From Hirudo medicinalis (lineage: Eukaryota; Annelida; Clitellata; Hirudinida; Hirudinidae), in the NCBI GenBank assembly GCA_011800805.1, contig MPNW01000424.1, positions 1-43,953 of the forward strand: 43,953 nucleotides of DNA, in the 5' to 3' direction. Each line of letters begins with the position of its first letter. The first letter of the stretch is position 1. The position numbers were made by a program, and so were the translations under genes. Shown here one piece after another: positions 1-11,600 of this stretch. Under the pieces are notes generated by a model. That model searched no databases. It was not told where the DNA came from and saw nothing but the letters and a program-made list of their open reading frames with translations.

Positions 1-3000
1 TACCAATAATGCTCCCAACGTTTTGTAAGTTTTGTTTTGTTTCTTTTTTGTTTCAATGTTTATTGACCTTTAAAAGGTCAGAAAGATGTTCTTATAGATT
101 GGACATTTATTTATGACTGTTATTTTGTTTTAATATAACCAATATTGAGAGCATAATGAGATGGTTTTCTAAGGTTGATGATGTAAGTAACTCCACAGAG
201 CTTTACCAAACTCATGCAATGGTTCTTTTGGTCTCCCAGTACAAACCTTTTGGATTTAACGTCTGCATTGTTGTTGTTCGAGCTCGGGGTCGGCTACTTT
301 TTGTTTGAGTTTTCGTCGTCGTGTTGTCGTCAGCAACCAATTCACAGCTGAGCGAGTTTGATGTTATGAGTTATTTACTTTTTAGTTTTTTGGATTCTAA
401 CTGTAATTTTTCGAATTGTTTCCTTGTTTCCTTTTTTTATTATTTATATATTTATTTATATGGATTTTCTTTGCATCAGAATCGAATCACAGTTGAAAGA
501 TGTCTTCGACATTTTCTCCCATCTTCGTGCTGCATGTCTTCGTTTTAGGCTCTGAATTGAATTCGTGCTTCGAGTCCTTTTCCCTGGCAAGGGTTTGGAC
601 CTGGACCGAACTAAAGCACGCTCACGATGCCACACGGTCGTGAGCCTTGATTTCAGAGATTCACCGATGCCAACGGTTGCCGTGGCGGCCTAATATCTTC
701 TAAACGACGGAGAGGGTACGATTTTGTCGCCATGGAGATTGTCGGTGTTAAACGTCGATTGTTACCGTCGGTTGTTTTGGTTTGTGTCATCGCTGTTGTC
801 GTCGAGTCGTGCGTCGTGATTATTATTTTGAGTTTAAATTCGATGTTACGAAAGCTAGTCTTCCTCTGCGTTTTTTATCTCTTCTACCCTCGTCTCACCA
901 GCTTCCACTTTCGTTTCTCGATGTTTACGTTTCCTTTCATCTTCCCGGGGCCCTTCCCCGGAATCTATTTTTAGACGCTTTTCACTTTTAAACTGCGTGG
1001 AGTGCGAGACTCGCTTCTGGATTCGTGAGTGTGACGTCATCGACCTACTTGCTCAACTCATGCTATTGATGATCGTTGTCGACATCGCTAAAACAATTTT
1101 TACTGTATTGCTCTTGTTTAAGCCATTGCATATATTGTTGTTGTTGTCGTTGTTTGTTTTATTGTTGTGTAGTTTTACCAATGTTTCTCCCATGTTCCTA
1201 TCCTGCCACTCAGCATAAGCAACACAAGGTTGAATGCGGCAATAGGTTTGGTTTATTCCTTAACTTAAATTAACAAAAAAATCCTTAAACATGTCATGAT
1301 AGGTAATTTTAATGCTAACAATAATATATATATATATATCTCTTTCATAAATATTAAATCTGCAACTGACAGGTTATTATCTGTCTTTGCCGTCGTGTTG
1401 CTAACACCTCGTCCTTGTTCTATTGTGTTGTATTACATAGCATTGTATTGTGTTGCGTTGTATTGTATTTACTGTGGCGCATATTGCTTATTTCATGTCG
1501 CAGTGGAGCTATTTATTTGTTTGCAATCTGTTGACAGGATATTTTATTCGTAAATCATCACCCCTGCAGTAATGTGCAATAACAGATCGGTGCATGTAGG
1601 ACGGACCTGACGCTACTCGCTGCAAGGAAACGTTGATGTGGAAAAGCTTCCTTTATCCACTGTTTCTGATTCGGAGAATAGCTTGTTAATCTCTCCGGCT
1701 ATTTATTTTATTTCTCGCGGTCGGATCGGACGAAAGCTTTGGACCGGCTGTACGAAGCTATGTCGAGGATCTGCTAATCTCATTTTTCATTTTGTTATAT
1801 CTCTTGAGTGCATGTTCATGTTTTGTTTTATTTTGTGTTTTAATTTCATCACTAGCATAGTTCTCCTGTCTCTTCTCAGCCAATCTCCTTCAAACTCCTA
1901 CTTAAACAGGGGTGGATTTTCTAAGCACCACTTGGATCAAAATGTCCCAAAAGAGCATTAAGTGGCTTCTCTGAATCTGCAAATTCCATCAACTGGATTT
2001 ACCAAGGTTGGATTACACTCGAGCTATGTTGAGTCTGTTCTGCCTCATCCGAACTGTTACGCCTTGTAATGGGAATCGTCTTACAATTCATTTCACCTTC
2101 TTATTTTGTAAGTGCAGTGGATAGGATGCTTTGGGTGTGTTTGTTCCCCTTGCTTCAGTCGAAGGCTGCATTCCCCGAGTCAGATGTGTATGCGTTAAGG
2201 CATATTGCCTGAACAATCCTGTAAGCCCAAAAATAGGCTCTAGTTTTATAGAATTATCTAACAGTATCTTTTTCCAGGGTTTGCATGTCCATGTTATGTT
2301 TAAATGCTAAAAAAAAAGTCTTAAGCTGTGCTTGTCAACTGGTTGAGTTGTCAACTTGTCAAGTGGTTAAGTAAGTTACAGCCATGGATTTGTTCAGAGT
2401 TTCTGTCCAACTTTCTCAAGGGTGTTTCCAAATATTTTTTCTTGCATAATCGCACAAGGCCAGTTTGCGATTCTCGACTTTTAAGAAGCTCGATGTCCCT
2501 CGTGGTCTGGCTTTGCATATTTCATGCAGCTTTCTGTCTACTATGTTTTTTGGCATATCTCCTCGTGCACCATGACTGTCGTCCTTCAAATCTCACTATC
2601 TCAGATTTTCGTCAGTCTTTTTGTCGGTTTGCTTAAGACCTTGGCTTGAACGTGCTTTGCCGATAGATCCGGCAGAGCTTCAGTAGAATATTAGCTTATT
2701 TTTATAGCTTTTAGTTCCCAATCGACTGCGTACGTACTGTGTATGTGAACTTGTATTGCAATCGTACTGACATCAGCAACGTCTTGAGAAGTACTCTGCT
2801 TAGAATGACTATCACAAATTGCATTTGAATGAAGGCTAATCTAATGTTGTTGCAATGATACGATCCCTAATAGGAAAGCCAAGTGACTATTTCTATTTTC
2901 TTCCTTGTTGAAATATGAAATCTCCGATCGGGATTTCTTGTGAGGCCGTTGCCCATAGCCATCTAGCCTTGACAGTCTATGACCTAACGTAGTATTTGTA

Positions 3001-3660
3001 AGTCTTTTTGACCCAAATCAAGGCAAATTGGAATCATGTGTTGCAGGTTATCGTCATCTTACCTCATCTACTTGACTAAATTTTTACCTCTCACTAAGTT
3101 TAACTTGGTACCCATTAAATACAATTGCTTACAAATTAATAGCAACCTTTCGACACGTGAATGATTCTACCATCACCGTCATCATTGAAACTTGTTCTTG
3201 AATTTGCATGTCCCGTGAATCATTGTAATCCGAAGATACATTCGTTAGAAATGTTCGTATTGGAAAATGCAGTTACTGAAAGATGACTGAATTAACCGAT
3301 GTTATGGTACGATGATGGCACGATGCTAAAATGCACAGCCTCCGTGGGTTGTCTCTGTTGTTAACAGTATTGTTGTCACCTCCGTTAGCACCCGCGCCGT
3401 CGAGTTATCGTCATTTGAGCGTTAGTTAGTTTAACGCAGTCAGCCATAATTGTGGATATTTTAGCGCCAACTAATCGGTTATGTATTTTTTTGTTTATAT
3501 CCATCATTAACGACCGGCATCGATGTTGAAAATTTATTCGGGTATCCTGTTCTCGCGTCGTACGGCGGACGACACGGCGGATTGTTTTGTCGTCTGCGCG
3601 TTTGAAATAATCGTGCGCTGTTCGTATTCGCTGGCTGGCATCGTTCTATGACGGTATTTA
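1..3660 (+). other. T/G-rich region, no identifiable gene; weak candidate exons
   Basis: I find no recognisable protein here. The + strand is visibly rich in T and G and poor in A and C over about the first 2.7 kb, as is often seen in introns or UTRs transcribed from that strand. The first 24 bases end in a good donor (GTAAGT at 25-30), so they may be the tail of an exon of a + strand gene lying to the left. A 51-bp interval at 2108-2158 has a perfect donor (GTAAGT) and a pyrimidine-rich acceptor (TTGCTTCAG). It is followed by an exon-like piece at 2159-2220 with 17 open codons, a stop, and a donor-like GTAAGC at 2221. CpG-rich patches occur near 600-1040 and 3330-3640. This could be the 3' part of a + strand gene or a long non-coding transcript. 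Confidence 0.3.
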
Positions 3661-3672
3661 GATATTCTCTTT

Positions 3673-4812
3673 CTATAGATCAAATCTTTCATTGTGCTCT
3701 CGAGAGAATAATTGGAGTAATAAATGATCGGTAAAAGCCGCGATTACTTTTATACCATTAATCCACGGTGTAGAGCCTGGTTGGGTGTTCAGTTGGGCTA
3801 TTAATGAAAATATTTTGCGGAAAGATAGACAATAATTAATCTCCTTCACCCGATGCTTTTTGGGTTGAGTGAGGTTGGATAAATGTTCAGTCTTCATAAA
3901 TTGAGCGGTTAAGGCGAAGTCAAATATTCTAGAAATCGAAAAATCGTTGACACGACTGAAAGTTTAATGGCGAGTTTTAAATCCGGTTGAAATGTAGCAT
4001 TTATCGGTTTTTGTATCGAGAATAATTCATTGGCGGTTGCACTTTTTAATAATGCACCAATTTCTGACGGCTCCTTCCAGTCCTTTGCAGTGGTACGAAA
4101 TGCAGTCATAAGAAAGCGTGCGCAATCTTTTCGACAGATTCATCCAAGGATTTTGGCTACCTGCGATATGGCTGATCCCTCCCTTTTCACTGGCTATCAC
4201 ATCTTTAAATATCTGCTGATGCTTGTCTGTCCGGATCTGTCGGGTAATATTATTTATCTGTAGCCAATCATCGTTCACATTTGTCGAACCCAGTGGCATT
4301 CTTTGGAAATGTTCAAAGGTGTTAGAAGTGTTGCGATAACTGCACGACTTAAGACCAGTTAAATATCCAAGAATAATTTTTTTATCGTTTGGCCCGTCCT
4401 TTTCAGAGTTGAAAACATCACTTTTTAAGACAGGCTTTGAACTAGAATAGTAGGTGTTGCATTTTAAATTTCTGAATTTCTTTACCGCGTTTTCGCCACT
4501 GGGAATTGACAATTGAAGAAATGCTTCGAGAATTTCCGGTTGCAGTGTCAATAAACCTGAAAATTGTTAATTATTAAAATTATATTTCTGCTTGCAGTAA
4601 TATGGTCTCATTTAATGCTCGATTTCTGCAGGAAATTTCTGAAATTGTATTGCTCTTTGGAGAATATTCAAGGCGGTCGTAAAAAGCGAACTTTGAATTG
4701 GAAATTTCGATTCTTTAGCAGAATGTGAAAAGAATTTCGGATTAAATATTTCACTATTCATTGGGTGGTCGTTAAAAAACAGGTAGCATATTCTGAGAGG
4801 TGTATCTAACAT
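3673..4812 (-). pseudogene. Unrecognised coding-like segments in several frames
   Basis: On the minus strand four open segments follow one another: 4612-4812 (66 codons), 4027-4551 (174 codons), 3909-4109 and 3673-3897. Each reads like protein: mixed hydrophobic and charged residues with helix-like runs such as ATANELFSIQKP and TDHLLLQLFSREHNERF. They lie in different frames and overlap or nearly touch. The joint at 4552-4611 has a good acceptor (TTTTCAG) but no GT donor after the preceding open segment, and stops follow near 4027 and 3909. Removing the breaks would give roughly 350-380 residues. I do not recognise the family. It may be a decayed gene, a real gene with short unusual introns, or sequence with assembly indels. 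Confidence 0.35.
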
Positions 4813-4857
4813 TTATATGTGAATATATATGTTATTCTAAAAAATATTGGACCATCC

Positions 4858-5350
4858 ATAGATGACGTCATGCAATTAGGAAGGAGAGGGGAGCTTTAAA
4901 AATTACGTCACGTCATTGAAGATTTTGTAAAAAAAATTTGCATCATGGTTTTGGTGCTGTATTTCTTGCAACCAACGCTCTAGGAAGAAGTGTCTTCACT
5001 AGAGTCGAAAGAAAGATCAGCAAGCAACTCACTGGGTTGATTTTATCACATAACATTTTATCACTATGGTAATCATTTAAATGAGAGGGGTCTCACTTTT
5101 GATACTGAATTGGATAAAGTAAATTTTAAATTTGCAGGAACAGAAATCTGGTCACAGATGATCCTTGCTAATTTTCCAACAGTTGCTGAATATATAGACT
5201 CGGACATCAAACCTTTATTATTTTATTCCGTATGACTTGTATTGTCCTTCAATGCAATCCATACTTACTAACTCAGTGTTTTGCGACGAAACGTAACAAT
5301 TGGGAGGTTGGGTGCTAAAAAAAATGCTAAAATTGCATGACGTCATCTAT
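4858..5350. mobile_element. Short DNA transposon with perfect 20-bp inverted repeats and TA target site
   Basis: The sequence ATAGATGACGTCATGCAATT at 4858-4877 recurs as its exact reverse complement at 5331-5350. If the element proper starts at GATGACGTCA, it is flanked by TA on both sides, as expected of Tc1/mariner-type insertion. The interval is about 490 bp, too short for a full transposase, so it is a non-autonomous or internally deleted copy. It contains an open + strand frame at 5041-5235 (64 codons then a stop) that reads like protein, including a stretch GTEIWSQMILANFPTVAEYI, but has no obvious start codon. I do not recognise that fragment as a known transposase; it may be a captured or remnant segment. 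Confidence 0.6.
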
Positions 5351-5530
5351 TAATTGTATGAGTTAACTTATGAAATGGTTTTGAAGCAAAATAATGAGCT
5401 AACAGAAATACAATTTGTCTATTAATAGCGCCAGGAAGCTGTGTTTATTGGTTTATAATAAAATGTATTTTAAAATGTTTTCCATTTGTGAATTTAGAAA
5501 AAAGAGTTATGCTTGGTAACTCACTTGCAG

Positions 5531-5607
5531 ATCTGCGTTCGGGCGAGCAGACGATTAAAGTGCAGAAAGCAAAAAGCGAACTTAGTCGCATTGTGCTGTC
5601 CGCTTAA
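5531..5607 (+). other. Candidate terminal coding exon, + strand, unrecognised
   Basis: A clean acceptor (CTTGCAG, ending at 5530) is followed by an open frame of 24 codons to a TAA at 5605-5607. The frame starts with two bases that complete a split codon. The peptide is rich in K, E, S and L (it includes RSGEQTIKVQKAKSELSRIV) and looks like the charged C-terminal end of a protein. No upstream exon can be joined with confidence, since the short inverted-repeat element at 4858-5350 lies just upstream. I cannot assign a family. Confidence 0.3.
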
Positions 5608-5758
5608 GAGCAATAGTAATAATAACCTTTTTTACAATCTTTTTTCCTTAATTAATAAATAAGAATAATTGCCTACAGTAACAGTTTTTTGAAAATGTAG
5701 TAAAAATTAAGATTTCCATCTTTTCCTGGACCTCTCCTTCATAAATACTTCGTTGCAG

Positions 5759-5825
5759 GTGTGTTGCTCAGGCATCCGAGCGCTAGACGTGTTTGGACGA
5801 AATAAAGTGAAAATTTCGAGACTGT
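5759..5825 (+). other. Candidate last exon with polyadenylation signal, + strand
   Basis: A pyrimidine-rich acceptor (CTTCGTTGCAG, ending at 5758) precedes a stretch open in two frames. An AATAAA lies at 5801-5806. Together with the exon-like piece at 5531-5607, this suggests the 3' end of a + strand transcript. Whether it codes is unclear: one frame ends at the TAA inside AATAAA and another runs on to about 5847. Nothing else is evident between here and the MRPS28 3' end. Confidence 0.25.
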
Positions 5826-6468
5826 TAACTCTCCCAGAGTTAAAATAATCATGTGTGATGGTCATGTCTTCTGCTTTTCAAAGCTTTTAAAATGTGCTAA
5901 AAAGAACGTGACCATCTGAATTAACCGAAAATGCCTTAGTTCCTCAAAACCTGCAATGCGTCTCATACCCATGGGAGCTCAGAATTAACATTGCAAAAGC
6001 AATTAATTATTTCTTTCCAAAAAATGATTTCTTGTTTAGTGACTTTACCACTTGGACACTGAACTAGCTGTTAAAACGAACTGTTGTTACTCTAATCCAT
6101 CGTGCAGTCATCGTTTTTTGAGTTCTTTTGAATGCATTTTGCTTAATTTCATTCTGATTTTCCTCATGTTTTAAGTGGCCCAAACACTATCACTATTATT
6201 CAATCAACCCAGACATTGTTGACACCTCATAAGTAATTATAAGACAGCTCATTCCACAATTTGACTTTTAGAAACACCAAGAACTCTACAGGTCCACAAA
6301 AAAAAGTATGTTGGCAAAGCTAATCTTTGCTTTGAAATTCTCAGCACAACGTACAAGCAAAACACAGCCGTTTAACTTTGACCTTGTTTTAAAGACTTGA
6401 ACAGAGTTGACTTTAGCTTATAAGCCATAGCTAGAACACCAATGTACTGTTAAGTAATTATTAAACTA

Positions 6469-6474
6469 TTTATT
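6469..6474 (-). terminator. Candidate polyadenylation signal for MRPS28
   Basis: AATAAA on the minus strand, 26 bp beyond the MRPS28 stop codon. The position fits a very short 3' UTR. Confidence 0.5.
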
Positions 6475-6499
6475 AAAACATCTTGTTTTTAAGGTCGAG

Positions 6500-7239
6500 C
6501 TACGATTCAGTCTTTACTGAAGGTTCCTTGTATAACCCGAGTAGGGTTGCTTCCGCTTCATGGAGGGTAATGCCTTGGTCGCTTCCCATGAACTTTGAGG
6601 CAAGTTCAAGATCAATCAACCTCAACTTCACTTTAGTTCCCCTAGTGTAAGCACTGCAATTAATAAATATTTTTTAAAATAATTGCATTAATAGTTATAG
6701 AAATTAATTGTCATTGCAAGGTTATGTAATATTTTCATGCTTTTGTATGTGATAATATTGGCTTTAAAACAGAGAATAAAACCAAATTTGCAATTTCAAG
6801 TTCAAAACATTACTGGAATCTAAAAATGAAACTTGAATTGCAATACACCCGAACCGAATTAAAATAGACCTGCGAACTAAATTTGAATAACTTACTCTGA
6901 CTTATGCCTGGGCTTCTTGCATACACAATGAAACTTTGCACCGAAGTCTATGTACAAGTCGTCACCATAAGTTTCTATTATGGTACCAACAACAATCCTC
7001 CCATTAGGATCACCCATTTGAACGAATGGTGAATATCTGAGCAGTTTAGCGAAGCTGATTTGTTCAGTGGTGTTGCCCTTGTCGGTTTTGGTGTCGATGT
7101 TCGGTTGAGATGTCTCTTTCATAACTTCGGCTTGCACTTCGTCATTTGAAGCATTTGAAAATGTTCTTGCAATGCCATTCCTCTGGCAGATCAACCGAGT
7201 AAAATTGAAAGCGCAATTCCTCCTAATTAATCCCAACAT
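6500..7239 (-). CDS. MRPS28: Small ribosomal subunit protein bS1m, mitochondrial (MRPS28)
   Basis: This encodes a component of the mitochondrial small ribosomal subunit with an S1-like OB fold. There are two exons, 6896-7239 and 6500-6653. The donor GTAAGT and acceptor TTGCAG split an Asp codon, and the total is 498 nt (165 aa plus stop). The first 30 or so residues are basic and lack acidic residues (MLGLIRRNCAFNFTRL), as expected of a mitochondrial presequence. The conserved core follows: FAKLLRYSPFVQMGDPNG, then DDLYIDFGAKFHCVCKKP at the exon junction, then TKVKLRLIDLELASKFMG and ATLLGLY, all matching the vertebrate family. Length is close to human MRPS28. The start is the first Met of the open frame, directly before the presequence. 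It lies tail to head behind DNAJC3 on the same strand with a 1.4 kb gap, so no operon-like link is implied. Confidence 0.93.
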
Positions 7240-8631
7240 GTTCCCGAGCGTTATTGTAGCAGTATTTACAAATATATTCTAGGATGTGTTTAAGTTTCAA
7301 TGGTAGGGTGGTGCTCAGACGAATCTTATTCAAGAAAATAAATTTCACATAAATTGATCGCTGCACATGTTTAGATAATAAAGATTTAATATTTTTGGAA
7401 GTATGGATCAATACCTAATATTTAAAGATTGAACCTTGCAATGACCCCCTTCTAATGTAATAATTAACATTGACAACTGATCTCTTTAAATCAAATAAAA
7501 CTGTACCGATTGCCTTACTCGGAAATTATTAAAGTAATTGTGAAAATTTATATAAAAGCATTTGGGACAAACTTTTCATCTGCCAATTTTTATCTAAAAC
7601 GGTGGATAAACTGCGAGATTACGTTAATACTTTTTGTGGTTTCCTTTTTTAAAGAACATTCGATGTAAAAGAAATATGATAAAACAGATGATTGTGCTAC
7701 TAAAAATCAAAAATGGACGCCGTCGTTTTTTCATATAACGCAAGCGCTGTCAAGGGTTATTAAACAAAGCTTTCTTAGTCACCACTTCCCATACAAAGTT
7801 ATCTTTCACAACTCACCATAAAACCTTGAAGGTCAATGCGCCTCACAACTGACACAACTTTACTCAATTACGAGTCCATTAATTCATTCAACGAATTGGA
7901 ATTTGTGAGTAACTTCTTAGATTTTTTACATTAATACTACAGCCCAATTCTCCACTAGGAACCACTTCCAATCCACCAATAAACACGTTTTTGATGATAT
8001 TTTATTTACAAAACATGACATGCGTGAAGAATTATATCTACAATCACTTTTTTATGTGAAAATGGCTGGGTATTGGTATTTATGTGTTAGATCTGATCAA
8101 CCTGTTACATTACCATAAAGAAACATGTACCTATATTCCATACAGACCTTATAGCCAAACAAATTAATATTTCTCCATCTTGAAGCATGCACAAAATATC
8201 TCAGTAGTTTGCATGCCACATCCACGTTGGATTTTCAGTTAAATGGGATGAACACAACAGATGTAACAATCTTTCAATGGAGACAAGGCAACATGAATAG
8301 GATGAATGAACTTGAGTCAAATGCTGTTCAAAAACGATATTCTGGCAAATACAGAGAGAGATATTTTCAAGAATGAAGTAAATCTTCTGACTTTAGTCAA
8401 GGAATGAGAAACAATATTTGCTGATTCTAAATCTGAAATTCTTTGGCAGATTAAATGGCTTTAATGAGAGGTTAAAAGAATCTTCATCTTCTTTAGCTTA
8501 TAATGTCCAAATATATAATAATTATAATCCTTATAATGTCAACCAGTGCCGCTCAAGAAATGTCATTAAGAAAAACATAAATAACAATAGTGATGATGAT
8601 GATAATAATAATGATAATTAAATTCCAATCC
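7240..8631. other. Intergenic region between MRPS28 and DNAJC3
   Basis: AT-rich sequence without a supportable gene. The left part should hold the MRPS28 promoter and the right part the DNAJC3 3' UTR. A minus-strand AATAAA lies at about 8001-8006, and a (GAT/AAT)n tract at 8590-8620. A 62-codon open frame at 7223-7411 on the minus strand overlaps the MRPS28 start and has no family signature. Confidence 0.5.
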
Positions 8632-11600
8632 TCAATTAAAGTGGAACTTGAACTGGAACCCTCCTTGGCCGAAAGGGTTGAAGCCCTGGTGCCACTGAGG
8701 ACCTCCGTTGGCCTGCTGTTCAGGGTCTAGAGGGTCCTCGCCCTGGTCGAACTTGGCACGTTTCTCTGTCGTGGTGAAAACAAAGTGATGAGTATGATGA
8801 CAATGAGGAGATGATGATGATGATGATGATGATGACTACATGTGCACTCTAAACATTATGAAAATAGTTAATTGCAGCAATAATTCTTTTAAAACGAATC
8901 TGATGAGTTAAAGTAGAACCACACGATGATTGGGATGACTCCCCGAGTCATCGATGGCTTCTCGATAAGGAATGAGTGGCCTAAATATTAGATAACATTC
9001 AGTGATCAATTTCCCTAATGCTCACCATTAGTCTGAAACCTCAAGCAAGAGATGACTGAGCAACATGCTACATACTATATTTACCAATATTACATATATT
9101 AATTATTACATTATATTATTTGCACCTACACACTATATTTACCTGTAGACTATATTTGCCTAAATACTGTATTTATCTCTACACTATTTACTATACATTA
9201 TTTTCCTCCATAAAGTTGAATAGGATGTTCGAATTTTTGTAAAGTCACCAACCCGGATCAGTCAAGACCTCCTTGGCAGCGGCAATGTCTATGAAGGTCT
9301 TCTGTGCCTTTTCCTTATCATCCCCCTGATACTGGTCTGGATGATACTGTGCAGCCAGCTTCCTGTAGGCCTTCGTGATTTCGCTTTTAGAAGCCGTCCT
9401 GACGATAGTCGAGGTTAAAATGTTATGTTTTAAAGTTTATTATTTCAACATTGTTAGTCATTATTATTATTATTATTATTATTGTTGTTGTTGTTAATAT
9501 TTTATTTCATTTAATTAACAAATAATTACTATTTTAACAAATCATTCGCACATAACAGGTTGTTAGACTTGCTTAGACTTCTAGGTCTAAAAGCAGCAGT
9601 TAAAAGATTTTGTTACAAAAATGCTTTGAATTAATAATGCAAACGAATCTAAAATAAATCCAAACGACATGATAACAAATTACGTCGTCAGTGCTAAGTA
9701 ACGATAAATTGACATCGAAGCGTAACTGCTGACCTTTTAACCCTTAGTATTTTGTAGTAGTCACGCTTCTGGGACTGCTTGAGCAGCCTCTGAGCCTTTT
9801 GCAGGCCCTCTCGAACCCTGTGAACTTCGCCATTTATGCTCTCGGCTTTCTTGTAATCGTTCACGGCTAAATGGATAAATGGATAGAGGAAGTGTGGAAT
9901 TTAATAATTCCTGTTCGTGGACGACGATGTCGAATGTAAGGAGACGAGATTCGTCTCGAATTTCGTTAATTCACGACGGAGGTAGGTCGCAAATAAAACA
10001 TAATCAGTGGAAAAAGTGATGGTGGCAACTATCGATAATGATTGATCAAGACAACATCGACTATTGTCTTCGATAGATTGAAATGCAATAGCATTTTTTT
10101 GTCTTAACTCTAAATAATTACAAAATAAATCCGAAAAAGATGAACAATCCAACTGCACGACTGCAAGTGAAATGATGACGTCGACACGACGTGAGTCGCC
10201 CGAAAGTTCTAATGTCGACGTTCGACGACAAACCTTCCTCGAATTCCTCATTGAGAATGTGTGCTTCGGCTCTGTTGCAGAGGGCGTCTATGTCATCGGG
10301 GTTCGACCGCAAGACTTCCGAGCAACTGTCCGAGGCTTCTTGGACATTCTTTGCCTGAGGAAAAATCAGAAGATCGAGATGAGTCGGCGTGCATGACTCA
10401 GAGTGCCTTTAAATTATGACAAACTTTAGGATAAAATAATTGATTTTATTGTTGAAATTATTTTTTTTTTAAATTGAGTTTTATTTAAAAGCAGTAAAAT
10501 GTTATTAAAATTTCATGATAAATTAGAATACATTTCCAAAAATAAATTCACCACAATCATCATCATCATCCTGATGAATTCTCCCTACCTCAACATGACA
10601 GCGACAATAATGTGACTTGGCCTTGAGGATTAGGGGCTCGACATTCGACTCGACCTTGAGCATTCGACCTGCTCCCTCCAGACAGCCAGTCCAATCCTGC
10701 CTCTCAATGGCCTGGTCAGTCTCTTGCATAATTTTGACGAGCTTCTTGACCTTTTTGTAGTGGTCATGGCAACCCTTGTGGTCAGCATCGAGCTTCAGAC
10801 ATTCCCTGATCTCTCTGGTGTTAATAATGATGATGGTGATGATGATGATGATGGTGATGATAATGACGATTATCAGACCAAGTTCTTAAAGCAGGAATGA
10901 TGATCATGATTATATTAATGGAATAGTGAAATTAGTAACTCAATGTACACATCACCTCAGCTGTTGAAAAACAATGTATCTACTGCCTACATCACTAAAG
11001 CAAAACCAGTTCCTTCGGCAATAAAAATTATCAGCCTTGTCAACTGCAGAAAACAAAGAATGAATAAACACCGACTAAACGCATGTAATATTTCAACGGA
11101 AGCACCAAGAACAACAGCAGTAGCTCTCAGAATAACAAACAATCAGAAGAAAATGAAGGGATGATCTCAAAAGCAACTCTATTTTATGAATTGCCAGTGC
11201 CGATGAGGAATGTTTAAAAAGACGACAAAAAACCGGTCGACCACCGACTTGAGAGAATCCTCCGCTTCGCCGACTTGATAAAGCAGCGAGCTCAGCTTGA
11301 GGAAGCCCACGGTATTGTCGGAGGTGAGCTTAGTCGCCCTCCTGATGTCCTGGATGGCGCCCTGGATGTTGCCGACCTGCTCGTAACTCGAGGCTCTCAT
11401 CTCGTGCAGGTTGGCATCCCACATGCATGACTGCAACATGGTGATGATGATGCTGATGATGATGTTTGAGATGTGAACACATTAAATTCATTGCTCTTAA
11501 ACCTCCTGCCTTGAGTCCCTTCGTATTGTCAAAACTACCACCAATCAATTTCACGAATTCCAGACAGACAGATAGATAGATCATAATCATCACCTCGAGG

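Noticed and set aside
4030..4263. 77-codon + strand frame starting MAVALFNNAP
   Set aside because: Mirror of the minus-strand coding-like segment; the minus reading has longer and more protein-like continuity.
7223..7411. 62-codon minus frame upstream of MRPS28
   Set aside because: It overlaps the MRPS28 start in another frame, has no family features, and its hydrophobic and Lys/Asn-rich composition fits AT-rich intergenic DNA.
10943..11164. 73-codon + strand frame in a DNAJC3 intron
   Set aside because: No family signature, no conserved motif, and it lies antisense in an intron whose flanking exons join cleanly.
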